64,000 nt of DNA. Source: Saccharomycopsis crataegensis (taxonomy: Eukaryota > Ascomycota > Saccharomycetes > Ascoideales > Saccharomycopsidaceae). The notes beneath the pieces are model-generated. The model had not been told where the DNA came from and ran no database searches. It saw nothing but the letters and a program-made list of their open reading frames with translations. The DNA lies in contig NW_027043819.1 in NCBI RefSeq assembly GCF_037102585.1, forward strand, positions 1,922,001 to 1,986,000. Reading direction: 5' to 3'. A program made the translations under genes and the position numbers. Numbering within the stretch: the stretch's first letter is position 1; each line of letters begins with the position of its first letter. Positions 9,373 through 20,078 of the stretch are shown here, piece after piece.

Positions 9373-11570
9373 TCTCGCCAACTTTAACCATCGCCGCTAC
9401 GATCGCACCCAAAGAAAACAAGGGCGATTGAACGAGCGATGAATGATCATCATACGGTAATGTCATAACTACAACCACCAGATTATAATCACCCACAACT
9501 ATACATTCAAAACAACAGAGTGCAAAAAGGGAGGGAGGAAGAACAAGAAAATATCATTCTCGATAAATCTATCTGCTTGGTACGTATTATATTTTACTTC
9601 ATTCTATTTTATCTGTGTGGGGCAGAGATACACACCACCACACGTGATGGAGGGTATTTATGTTATACTCCTCTGCCGAAACGGGGTGCAACAACAAGGA
9701 TCATTGCCTATTAATCATTCCTTTGAAGATCCAATCAACCAACGCCTTAAGCTAGGGTACACACCCAGAAGGAGTGATTGTAATTTAATACACACGGTAC
9801 CAAGCAATTATTCATGGGGGACTTTGCCAGAACGCAAAAAAAGAAACAACGACGATCTAGTTTCATCCCTTGTAACCAGGGCGATCACCTATTATGTTCA
9901 AGAACAATCCACCCTATTATGTTTTAGCAGCATTCTCTGAGATTATGTCACTTTCTAGCGATCGTCTTGTAACTTTCCCTAGACGTGTCCAATTATCCCT
10001 TTTTTTTATTTTTTTTTTTTTTTTTTTTATTTCTTCTTACCTCTCTTTCTTTAATTCCTTTTTTTTTTTTTTTTTTTTTTTTTGACACACACCATCTTTT
10101 TAGATCGGTTTTGGAATCCTTGTAACACATATAGTCCTTCGGTGGCGACTCATTCCTCCCCGAAAGAACATTTTATTCGCTTGCTTATCATCGATACGAG
10201 AGTGAGAGAGTGTGTGTGTGCTTTCCCCCTTTTTTTTTTTTTTTTTTTTCATGTGAGTTATCTTGATCGTGGTCTCCATCGTGGTTATATCTTTGGCTTG
10301 ACTTGAGATAAGTATTTTTCTCGAAGTGCAAAAAGTCAAGCTCCCTAAAGTATACATCTAACAATCCGTCACCTTTACCACGATTCTTCGGAAAAATTCC
10401 TACTGTTCAGCTGCTGGTAATCCCTGGCAAGCCTCTATCTACGAATATGTATCGGCTTTTTTTTTTTCTTTTTGTACTTGTAATCCCAGTCAAACAATGC
10501 CTCCTATTTTTTTTTCTTCCTCCTTTGACACCCATTAAATCTATTGTACGAGATCCACATAGATAGATCCGTAGGTTGTTGTAACAACCTGGAAAGAATC
10601 GGTTGTTGCTGGATATCGGGATTCTGGAAAATAACTGGCTATTCGTAAAGTATTCCTCAAGATGTAAATTCCCAAAGTCAAAATTTTGCAGTTGACGAAA
10701 CTTCCCTGTTTAACTTTGGACCCTCCGACTATCAAATCCTAATTATAACCCAAAAAAAAAAAAAAGGGCAATCATGAACAAATAAAACAAGTACCAAACA
10801 ATCGACAGAAAGAAAACATCCAAAAAAAAACAAAAAAACATTAAACCCCAAAAAGGTTAAAATTGAAATTAAATTGTAATCAAAAAGCCAATCAACCAAA
10901 TATGGTGGTGGTGGTCTTAACTCTGCAAAGCTGTGCATCTCATCCTACATATATTTTTTTTTTGTCCTCATCCACAAAGAACAATAAAGTCAAGACCTGT
11001 ATATCTAGACATATACTCTTTCACTATCCGATACCAAGATACGATATTATTCGTAAATTGATGGAAAAAAAAAAGAAGATCCCTTTTTTTTTTACCACCT
11101 CTTTCCAGAGGTGTATATTCCTTTAGCTGTGTAATTGGACAGAATATACGCTTGATCCCTGCATGGGATGATAAAGTTTTTTTGTTTTTTTCCTTTCTTT
11201 TCTTTTCTTCTTGATAAAACAAAAATCAAAACAGCAGTTGTGAATCGACGGTTTCAAAATTACCAATATTTCATCCTTGAATATAAATATGTAATATGTA
11301 CTATGTACTATGCAATTTCCTAAGCCTTTATGTAATAATAATAATAATAAATAAAATGATATAATAATAAGAAAATGAAAATAAAACAAAGAAGGTCAAA
11401 AAAAAAACGTCAAACAAAGATACTATAATAAATAAATAATAAACAAAAACAAAAACAAAAACAAAAACAACAAAAAAACAAAAAAACAAAGCATAATCAT
11501 AAAATCAGAGATAAGATGTCGTGACCTTAAATAATCAATTAACAAAGTATCACATCCATCTATCCATCTC

Positions 11571-14500
11571 TCACTCATCTCCCCCTTCCCCAGCCCCTCT
11601 TCTTCTTCTTGGGTTACCAAAATCTGCTTCATCGCTCGGCTCTCTTTGTCTCATTACTTCATCAATGTAAGTATCATCCTCATCCTCAGTTTCATTGACC
11701 TCAGCAATCCCTGCCAAATCATGATTATCACTGTCAATTAATCCCATCCTCTTACCAATTTTCGTGAGCGTAGTATCCTGGATACGGCGTCGATGAACCT
11801 TGCCACTTGGAAGGACATGTACCCTATATTTTGGATTCATGGTATCGATGGTCCCTTTCATATCAGCATCTACTACCCCATTTCCGAGACGTGGATTGAC
11901 CAGGGTTAATGATAACGACGGATCTGGAACCCGTAATCCATCGGCGTTCGATCCGCCACCACCAAACAAGTTGCGGACTTTGGCAAAATTCTTATCTTTT
12001 GCAAACTCCCAAGATTGCCAAAGGTACCGATACGCCAATTGTTCAAACCGACTCCTTAGTACAAAATTCTTTTCAAACTCTTGGAAATAATCCGTGGCGG
12101 TAGGGAACCACCAATTACGCAACACCTGAATCACGATATCCACCAATAATCCTACCACCGTCAAATACGCCAAACCAGCCCACCAGGACCAATCTTTGCC
12201 AAATTCCTGGGTGATTCCTGAACTCACCCGATAAATTAACGACGCACTATCATTGTACAATTGAGTGATCAAAAAGTTCCAAGCAAATACCCCACCACAC
12301 TCGATAATCACCGATAAAAACGCAAAAACGTTACGATTCCGCATATCCAACATTTGACACTTCACGTTCACCAATATCACAAACACGGTGTACGTCATCA
12401 CTCCATTCGGCATAATAGTATTATCTCTGGCGGCACTGTTGCCCCATAATTTCCAAGACAATAGTGTCACCATCGCACTGGTGGCGGTCGCCAAAAACAT
12501 ATTATACATGAAAATCGGTAAATTAAACGACCGATTCTCCCGGCCTTGACGATACAACCAGGGGTTAGCAATCAAGGTTGCCGGACGTAAATCTTTTTCA
12601 AAAATACCAATACACAATACCGGCAACGACGTGAACAAAGTGTTAAACATCGACAATGACCACGGCTCATACAACGAGGTCCCGGTCCATAAAGTGTTTC
12701 TTTGGAAAATCGCTTGGGATAAATAAAACATGAATTCTTTGTAGAAAGTGAATAACACAAACTTGGTGGTTCGAATATAATTATAACGACCATGAACGAG
12801 CAACAACTTGACAAGGAATCGGAATTGGGCAATAGAGTAATCTGACGATCTAGCAGCTTGTAACCCTTCTTTACCAGTGATCCCAATGCCAATATCGGCG
12901 CTTTGAATCATCGCAATATCATTGGCCCCATCACCAATCGCTAAAGTGACTTGTTCTTTATACTTGTTCTTAACCACCCCAACAAGTTTGGCCTTTTGTG
13001 ATGGCGAGGCACGGCAACAAATCACTGCGTCGGCAACACACCCAAATTCAATAAACATGTTCATCATGGTAATATCGTTTTCCACTTGAGTTAAGGTCAT
13101 TCCATCGATTACCACCACACAATGGGCAACGTTCTGATCCTTGATTTCGAGGATCGCCGCTTCCATCTTCGCTAATAATCCGGCTTCGTCATCTTCATCA
13201 CCATTGAGAATCACCACCGTGGAAACATTCTTGATCAAACCACACGAATAACCAATATTGATCGCGGTTTCACGCTTATCGCCCGTCAACATCCACATTT
13301 TAATTCCCGCATTATGGAATTTTTCAATAGCGTCGGGAACCCCTTCTTGAAGCTTGTCCTCGATCGCGGTGGCCCCACACAAGTCCAAATCGGCTTCAAT
13401 TTCTTCACCCACCGTGTCCATTTTCAATTGCCGATCCACAAGCGCGGTTTTCGCTTCATAATATCGCTGGGAAAACTGATCGTAGTCAGAATCACTAAGC
13501 CAACGGTACCCGTACAACAAGGTTCTCAAACCATCGGTGGAAAATTCATCAATGTGTTCCAAAGTCTTTTCGGCAATATATTGATCATTCCCAAGTAATT
13601 CATCATCAATGAGATAACCACCAAGAGAATTGTGGAATTGCCCATCCCCCATTTTAGGAGAATCGGTGGGAGTGAGACCGTACCGTCTTTGTTGATCCAA
13701 ATGTAATGATTTTCGAGAATTTTCGGCAATCCGATCGATTTCTGATGACATCCGATTATCCTTCTCCGCCAATATATCGTTGACCAACTCATTGGCAATT
13801 TGATCATTATTAGTCCGCTTCATCGTCATCGATTTCCTAATGTTCAGAATGGTGCTTTTCTGGAATAAATCAGCACTATTAGAATTTCTTTCATTGATCA
13901 CGTATTCTGCCTCTGCCTCTTTTCTAAGCTTGGAGTTCTTGGCAATTTTTTCCGATGCCTCACTGCTGTTGTACGAGGCCTTCAACCGTTGCAAAATCAC
14001 ATTATCTGCCCCTTTACAAATCAAACATTTTCTGCCATCCGGGAATCGAATGATACACGACATTCTTTTCCGAACCGAATTGAATTCAATAATGTCCAAA
14101 ATCACGTAACTCTCAGACACTGCCGGCTTGTCCAATCCCGATGGGTAGGTCTTAAGAATCAAAGTATTTTGACGCTTGTCGTACACCACAAACCCCATAT
14201 CGCGGGCCGCGGTGACCAACGCCAATTCATCAGGAGATGAGGATTGATACTCAATATCATCATTATCATCATTACCCGCGAGTCTTTTCGGGAAGCAAGT
14301 ATGACACAATGCTAAAGATAAAATGAAGAATTTCGCCCGTTGAGCGTATGGCAAATGTGGGTTAGTTTGGATGAAATTGATCAATTCAATTGACGATTTC
14401 AAATGGGATTTATTGGTCGTGATCTCGGTGAAATTGGTGGCGGTTAATTTCAACGATGGCGAAGCCGCATTGGAAGAAAATGACTTGACATCAATCACCG

Positions 14501-16976
14501 CCATTGACGGACGCCCACTATAATGTAACGTCCCGGTACCACGACGAATATCCACCGAGCCTTTTCTATCCAAGGAGTTTCTGAAATCATGCGACCCTTT
14601 CCGACTAACATCGTAAGAAGAGCGGCCAAAACTTGGCGAACCGCTAGTATACGGGGTAATATTATTATTATTATTATCAATACCTTCAGGGCGGGCTTCC
14701 AATTCTTCCAATATTTGGTCCAAATCATGGATCCACGGAACCCCAGAAATCGAAAATTTCCGGAATACCATCAAATTATCGGTCAAAGTACCGGTTTTAT
14801 CACTAAAGATATAACTCACTTGCCCCAACTCTTCCAAAATTGTCGCGGTTTTCGCTTCGGCAGGAGTGTTGGTCGGTCCATAATACAAATCCACATCGAA
14901 TTGTAAAAACAAAAGTTGCGCCACCTTGATTAACTCCATGGTGACGTATAAAGATAACGGAATCAAAGTGTTGTACATGATAATAAATGACATGAATGTC
15001 GGCATCGACCCCACGTCTTTTCCCATGAGATACTCGAACCGGTTCTTGGTTCGTTTGTAAATCACCTTTTCCGCGATAAACGAACCAACAGACAACCCCA
15101 CCACCACGCAAATCATAAACGCAATAATGATATTGATGGTTCTTTGCATATGTGGAGCTTTAGTACGAGGATTCTTGATGGCGTTCATTCTGATCTTTGA
15201 TTCTTCCCCACTGAAAATCACCAACCCCAAAACACAATTGGTATTTCTGATCACCGACCCACGATATACAATATTATCGTTCGTTAGTGGGTATTTCTTA
15301 TTATTAAGGATGAAATGCCCTTCAAAAGAATATAAGTTCTGGTTTGGGTCTTCGGTGGTAACTACCCCTTTGACATTAGATAATTTCGCCGCAGAATTAC
15401 ACGCATCGTTCAATTCACTATGCGGGACCTTAGTTTTCAAGTTAGTTTCCCCGTCCAAGTCCATAGTCTCCACAAATACTTCGCTGTTTTCATTATCCGA
15501 GGTCAAAATAATGATATCTGAAGGTACTGCTTCATCTTGACCTAGTTTGATTATTGATCCAACTCGAAGATTCTTCCAATTGGTTTTCTTTTCACAGATA
15601 TCCACATCATTTAAAAGAGCGCTGTTCGCAAACGAATTTACGGAATGCACATGATCATTCTCCAGAGGTGGAGTACTGTCTCTGCTGGCGGTGGCGTTGG
15701 TGGGGGACTGAGGATTATTGAAATCTTGATTCAACTCGGTAGTGGAATTGTCACTTCTATCAGATAGTTTACTAACCATACTCATTCTTTTATCAAAATT
15801 CTTATCCAAAAGTTGACGCCGCGCTTCCTCGGGGTCTTCAACGAGTACCCTGACTTTTTTATTGTTTTCTTGCTTGTCCTGAGAATGTCTTCTTAAATCA
15901 TCAATACCTTCTCTGGCAATAGAAATACTAATGAAAATCGACAATGGGATGATCGTGGTACTAGTACCGGTGGTGGACCAATTTGGTACCAATTGCATGA
16001 TGGCAATGGTCATAAAATAAACGTTGGCAAGTTTGGAAAACTGGGCATATAGTTGCTTTGGTAAAAAATTCAAAATATTGTATCTCGACGACACAACCTG
16101 GTTATTAACGTACGGTTGTGAGCTTCGTTCATCGACCAACAAATTCTGTGATCCATCGTAATAATAGGAAATATCTCCCGGGGAAAACTGGTCATGAAAA
16201 TCGGGATTATCGTCAGAAAATATTTGGAAATCAAATTGTTCCAACCCCAATGGGATTTTTCTTCCATCTCTCGTTGGTCGTAGTTTTGCCAATCCAAAAG
16301 TATACTTGATACTTTGAATCATTCGGTTGATACTATACGTCTTTTGGTGGGCTTTAGGATAAGACGCAGTTTTCTTTAAATGAATATTGGTGGATGTCGA
16401 GGATAAGTTAACCAGTGAGCCGCTATTTTTATTAGAGTGGTTCCTCGATACCGATCTCTCATGGACATTAGGGCTCGATGAGGTTTTTGTCAGAGTTGAC
16501 GGTTTGATGCTCGATTGCAATTCGATGTTGTCGATATAGGTTTCTTCATGGTCTTTATTATTGTACGCGGCCTTAAGGTTGTTCTCTAAAGTTCTATTCA
16601 ATAATTGAGATCTCAATGACATACCACGACTTCTTTTTGGAGACACTATCGGTGGTTTCATCGAAGGCATGGAATTTCTGTTAGGGGCGGTTTCGAAAGT
16701 CCCCAGTGGTCTTATCACGGTGGTCGCGGGAGAAGAATGGGAAAATTGTCGACCATTCTCATTAGCTAATGTGGTATCGATGGTTGCAGGAAACTGGGTT
16801 GCACCATTCTCTGGGGTCATATCTAATGACGGAGAGTATGGAATATCATTGGTGTTGTCAACGTTTTGCGAATCAGTAATGACGGTGCTCGGCGATCCTG
16901 ATACATCCACATGATTTATATCTGAAGTCTGACGTTCCTTGTGGTTGATGTGATTGTGATTATTGAACATTATCAA
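11571..16976 (-). CDS. DNF3: P4-type phospholipid flippase, Dnf3-like
   Basis: The 1801-residue P-type ATPase carries every P4 hallmark. The phosphorylation loop DKTGTLTDN has its Asp near residue 726. ETMDLDGETNLK is the actuator DGET motif. The PLSL motif lies in membrane helix 4, KGADNVI is the nucleotide-binding site, and GDGANDIAMIQSADIGIGI is the hinge. About ten membrane helices are expected. TDN in place of TQN after DKTGTL, the long N-terminal extension and the large insert in the N domain fit Dnf3 rather than Dnf1/2, Drs2 or Neo1. Dnf3 flips aminophospholipids toward the cytosolic leaflet in late Golgi membranes with a Cdc50-family partner. The insert is rich in Ser/Asn with RKGS-type sites that kinases could use. 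It shares a 758-bp divergent promoter with SSH4. Family certain; DNF3 assignment strong. Confidence 0.92.
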   Translation of the reverse strand: MIMFNNHNHINHKERQTSDINHVDVSGSPSTVITDSQNVDNTNDIPYSPSLDMTPENGATQFPATIDTTLANENGRQFSHSSPATTVIRPLGTFETAPNRNSMPSMKPPIVSPKRSRGMSLRSQLLNRTLENNLKAAYNNKDHEETYIDNIELQSSIKPSTLTKTSSSPNVHERSVSRNHSNKNSGSLVNLSSTSTNIHLKKTASYPKAHQKTYSINRMIQSIKYTFGLAKLRPTRDGRKIPLGLEQFDFQIFSDDNPDFHDQFSPGDISYYYDGSQNLLVDERSSQPYVNNQVVSSRYNILNFLPKQLYAQFSKLANVYFMTIAIMQLVPNWSTTGTSTTIIPLSIFISISIAREGIDDLRRHSQDKQENNKKVRVLVEDPEEARRQLLDKNFDKRMSMVSKLSDRSDNSTTELNQDFNNPQSPTNATASRDSTPPLENDHVHSVNSFANSALLNDVDICEKKTNWKNLRVGSIIKLGQDEAVPSDIIILTSDNENSEVFVETMDLDGETNLKTKVPHSELNDACNSAAKLSNVKGVVTTEDPNQNLYSFEGHFILNNKKYPLTNDNIVYRGSVIRNTNCVLGLVIFSGEESKIRMNAIKNPRTKAPHMQRTINIIIAFMICVVVGLSVGSFIAEKVIYKRTKNRFEYLMGKDVGSMPTFMSFIIMYNTLIPLSLYVTMELIKVAQLLFLQFDVDLYYGPTNTPAEAKTATILEELGQVSYIFSDKTGTLTDNLMVFRKFSISGVPWIHDLDQILEELEARPEGIDNNNNNITPYTSGSPSFGRSSYDVSRKGSHDFRNSLDRKGSVDIRRGTGTLHYSGRPSMAVIDVKSFSSNAASPSLKLTATNFTEITTNKSHLKSSIELINFIQTNPHLPYAQRAKFFILSLALCHTCFPKRLAGNDDNDDIEYQSSSPDELALVTAARDMGFVVYDKRQNTLILKTYPSGLDKPAVSESYVILDIIEFNSVRKRMSCIIRFPDGRKCLICKGADNVILQRLKASYNSSEASEKIAKNSKLRKEAEAEYVINERNSNSADLFQKSTILNIRKSMTMKRTNNDQIANELVNDILAEKDNRMSSEIDRIAENSRKSLHLDQQRRYGLTPTDSPKMGDGQFHNSLGGYLIDDELLGNDQYIAEKTLEHIDEFSTDGLRTLLYGYRWLSDSDYDQFSQRYYEAKTALVDRQLKMDTVGEEIEADLDLCGATAIEDKLQEGVPDAIEKFHNAGIKMWMLTGDKRETAINIGYSCGLIKNVSTVVILNGDEDDEAGLLAKMEAAILEIKDQNVAHCVVVIDGMTLTQVENDITMMNMFIEFGCVADAVICCRASPSQKAKLVGVVKNKYKEQVTLAIGDGANDIAMIQSADIGIGITGKEGLQAARSSDYSIAQFRFLVKLLLVHGRYNYIRTTKFVLFTFYKEFMFYLSQAIFQRNTLWTGTSLYEPWSLSMFNTLFTSLPVLCIGIFEKDLRPATLIANPWLYRQGRENRSFNLPIFMYNMFLATATSAMVTLLSWKLWGNSAARDNTIMPNGVMTYTVFVILVNVKCQMLDMRNRNVFAFLSVIIECGGVFAWNFLITQLYNDSASLIYRVSSGITQEFGKDWSWWAGLAYLTVVGLLVDIVIQVLRNWWFPTATDYFQEFEKNFVLRSRFEQLAYRYLWQSWEFAKDKNFAKVRNLFGGGGSNADGLRVPDPSLSLTLVNPRLGNGVVDADMKGTIDTMNPKYRVHVLPSGKVHRRRIQDTTLTKIGKRMGLIDSDNHDLAGIAEVNETEDEDDTYIDEVMRQREPSDEADFGNPRRRRGAGEGGDE

Positions 16977-17734
16977 TATACCCTTTGGAATTAATCAAGA
17001 CACACACAAAGAAGAAAAAAAAGAAAACAAGGGGTCCAAAGCAAGGCTTATTCCAGGCTAATTAGATGTATTATAAGAACTAGTGGTAGAGTATTATTTC
17101 CCAAACAAGTTTCAAAATTAAAGTGGTGCGGGTCTCGATAAAGGTCTTGCAGATTATAAAAAAATATCCAGTACTGATGATTTGAAGAAAGTACAGCCTT
17201 TTATGAACCGCTAGCGATGCCTATTCGTCGTCGTCGATGATGATGATGATAATAGTTGTCTCTATCTTGATCTCAAGTTTTCCACGCTTCACAATTTTGG
17301 GGCGGAGACGGCAGTGCTGAAGGCCGGACTGCACGTGTTTTATGGCCGGGAATGCCCAGAGACCCACCTCGGAATCTTCGGGAGCTTCTGGAGAAATCCT
17401 CAAAATGGGCACGTGCTAGTGGTCGGAGGGAGGGAGTGCACAAAAAAACGGGCAGCTCCCCCCGTCTAACCAGAGTTTCCTGAGCCTTCCTTATTCGATG
17501 GTTTTACAGTAATGGTCCTCTATTACACTGAATGGTGATGATGATGATTTTCCAGTCCCCACAATAATCATAATAATCATAATCGTTATTGAAAATAGCA
17601 TCAATTTCCCTCGCCCAGATGGTTTTTGGTGGTATCAACTATAACATCCTAACATTCACGTTTTATGACACCCAGACATCGGAAAGTGTGATAACAAAGC
17701 AAAAGAGAAGAAAAAAAAGTAAAGGATAAAAGTA
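16977..17734. promoter_or_regulatory. divergent promoter of DNF3 and SSH4, two CACGTG boxes
   Basis: This 758-bp spacer between divergent genes is more GC-rich than its surroundings at 17270-17480. Palindromic CACGTG E-boxes sit at 17332-17337 and 17410-17415, possible Cbf1 or Pho4-type sites. A 62-codon open frame on the minus strand here lacks an ATG and is not called as a gene. Confidence 0.45.
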
Positions 17735-19378
17735 GTGGCATACATACAAAGCAACAGTACGTCTATCTCCGCCTTCATTCACACAACAATAATGGTTGAC
17801 TTAACCAGAATTTCAATATTAGTTTGCTTTCACATAATACCCCAAATATCTGCTTTTCCAGCACGCTTTGATAATGATGATGATGATAATAATAGTGGCA
17901 CACGAGTGGAGGCAAACACATTAAGATTAGACTTAGGAGATGGCGGGGACCTTATCAGCAATGACCCACCCGAGGATTATGATTCCTCAGCACTATTAAT
18001 AATCATCGGAATATTCGTGGGGCTTTTTTTCACCATGACGGTGGTATTATTGGCAGTGATATTGAAGAAAGTGCTTCTGAATACTGGTCCGTTGCAATTA
18101 AGTAACAATACCCCCGGTTCGTTTGCTGATGAGCAAGAAGAGGAAGAAAACCTTTTGAATTTGCCATACGAAGAACAGCTGTTGTACAGACAGGCCAAAC
18201 TATTTCTCCATTTCAATCCTCCTGAATTGGCTACCGATTTGACGTTGGCTCAGTATTTGAAAATCGAAGAAAAGGGGATCGGGGCCTGGGATTTCATTCC
18301 CGATCCTAGCATGCCGCCAAATATCATAAATGTCGAGAATCGAACGGAATTGGACTTCAGTTTCCAATCAAACACCTTCAAAGTTAATTATCCGTGCTCG
18401 ATCCAATCTAATTTACCAATCCCTAGAACCCACGAGGTTTATTATTTTGAATCCAAGATCTTTGAGTTGCCACATCCTGAAGAAACCCAATTATCCATCG
18501 GGTTATCGACAAAACCGTATCCTTTCTTTAGGTTGCCAGGAAGACACCAATTCTCTATTGCCTACGACCATGATGGTTCCAGACGGTTCAATAATTCTTT
18601 TGAAGTTAGCGAGAAGGAAAACAACGTTTTCCCAAAATTGGAAAAAGGAGACGTCGTGGGAATTGGTTATAGAACCAGGACCGGGACGATTTTCTTTACA
18701 AGAAACGGGAAAAAATTATCTGAACGCAAGCTTGGCGGGCATATCAAGAAATTGACTTGCTTATTATACCCTACAGTTGGTGCCACCAATGATTGCAAAA
18801 TCCATATCAATATTGGGCAAATCGGCTACGTTTTCATCGAGGCCAACGTTAAGAAATGGGGGTTTGCGGGAATTGAGGGCACACTACCCCCACCACCGCC
18901 TTATGGCCAAGTGCACGATGATGTGTTGATTGAAAGCAGATCCGACGTTGATGAAACCGATATTTTGAGTAGAGATAACGAGGAGTTTTTTTCCTTCAAT
19001 AGTAGTAATACTCATCATCAACAACAAAAACAACAACAACAACAACAAACCCCGGGAACTAGGGCGGTCAGTGCCAGCTATATTGAAGATCGAAATCTCT
19101 GCGATACTAGTGAACGAGGTTCCATTCCAAACTTCCCACCTCCATTCTGGGCAAGCAGTGTCAGTATTGTCGATAATATCACTCTAAATACTTTAGAACA
19201 GGAATTGCCGCCGCTTTACACTTCTGATAATGATTTAGAGAGCGAAAACGAATATGATAATTTGTCAGTATATGGGAATATAGTGGACACTTCTGAGGAT
19301 GTTACTAGGGAGGTGATAATAGATAATAATGATATAGAAAATGAAAATGAAAATGAAAACGGTGCAACCGAGCAGTGA
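17735..19378 (+). CDS. SSH4: Ssh4/Ear1-type SPRY-domain Rsp5 adaptor
   Basis: The 547-residue protein has a strong membrane helix at residues 85-110 (LLIIIGIFVGLFFTMTVVLL). An SPRY domain follows at roughly 225-370, with YFESKIFELPHPEETQLSIG and GDVVGIGYRTRTGTIFFTRN. C-terminal PPxY motifs (PPPPY near 390, LPPLY near 488) recruit the WW domains of ubiquitin ligase Rsp5. This order matches Ssh4/Ear1, which guide Rsp5 to endosomal and vacuolar membrane cargo for sorting into multivesicular bodies. A Gln run and Asn/Asp-rich tail are low complexity. A second start at M20 (17792) would place a hydrophobic stretch at the N-terminus; the longer start is kept but is not certain. It is divergent from DNF3. 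Confidence 0.88.
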   Translation: MAYIQSNSTSISAFIHTTIMVDLTRISILVCFHIIPQISAFPARFDNDDDDNNSGTRVEANTLRLDLGDGGDLISNDPPEDYDSSALLIIIGIFVGLFFTMTVVLLAVILKKVLLNTGPLQLSNNTPGSFADEQEEEENLLNLPYEEQLLYRQAKLFLHFNPPELATDLTLAQYLKIEEKGIGAWDFIPDPSMPPNIINVENRTELDFSFQSNTFKVNYPCSIQSNLPIPRTHEVYYFESKIFELPHPEETQLSIGLSTKPYPFFRLPGRHQFSIAYDHDGSRRFNNSFEVSEKENNVFPKLEKGDVVGIGYRTRTGTIFFTRNGKKLSERKLGGHIKKLTCLLYPTVGATNDCKIHINIGQIGYVFIEANVKKWGFAGIEGTLPPPPPYGQVHDDVLIESRSDVDETDILSRDNEEFFSFNSSNTHHQQQKQQQQQQTPGTRAVSASYIEDRNLCDTSERGSIPNFPPPFWASSVSIVDNITLNTLEQELPPLYTSDNDLESENEYDNLSVYGNIVDTSEDVTREVIIDNNDIENENENENGATEQ

Positions 19379-20078
19379 TAATATTGGGGCTTGCTTATTT
19401 TTTTTTTTTTTGCTTTCTTCATACTGGATCTGGAGAATGTATTACCTTTTTCAATAGCGTTTTTTTTAGAAGAATTGTCAGCCTTGATAGACGTGGCTTC
19501 CTAATAGAACTCCTCGGCTGATTATAATACCATCAAATTCGTTCTTTCATACATTTTTTTTTTCCGATTCATTGAAAGGGACACTTTTTCAGCTTTAATC
19601 ATTTTTTTTGTTATTTTTTTTTTCTCTTATTCATCTTACGTATATAATTATTTTATTTTATTTTGGGCTATATTAAATCTGGTGATATATTTTCTTTGGT
19701 TTTGGGCTTTTAGTTTTCCTTTATTTCTTTTGTTAGTTGTCCTATAAATTTTTTTTTTTTGTTCTTCTGCGTTTGAAACTTGTTCATTACACTTTAATAA
19801 TTATGTAATTACCTTTGCTAATCTGATTTTAGTCACACACATAAAATGTATAATATAACAGTGGTTCCAATTGCCATGAGTCATTCATAGGTGCTTGGAC
19901 TATCATTCCACTTGTGTGTGTATGTGTGTGTGTGTGTGTCTAGAGAGGATAAATATACTACAAGGAGACAACAACTCAACTTAAAAGTGGGATTTTGAAA
20001 TACTCTCATTTGTCATGTACATAGAACAAAAAGAAATAAGCTCTTCATCCAGCTTTTAACATTATCCTGAATAACTCA
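19379..20078. other. convergent intergenic region
   Basis: T-rich DNA between two 3' ends, with T7-T12 runs and a (TG)n repeat at about 19913-19939. I see no gene. Confidence 0.7.

Larger units (their letters stand above)
6008..11570. other. 5.5 kb region without a recognised gene
   Basis: This is upstream of the homeobox gene and 3' of the DNF3 gene. Both are read leftward, so only the homeobox promoter is needed here. It contains long poly(A) and poly(T) tracts, GATATA repeats, an 18-bp direct repeat, hairpins, and a cluster of Rap1-, Tbf1- and Cbf1-type motifs at 9309-9646. Open frames of 60-107 codons exist, but none begins convincingly or resembles a known protein. It may hold long regulatory DNA or a non-coding transcript; neither is shown. 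Confidence 0.6.

Noticed and set aside
9617-9940. 107-codon plus-strand frame in the gene desert
   Set aside because: GTG start, no similarity to a known protein, and no codon bias; noted only as part of the desert.
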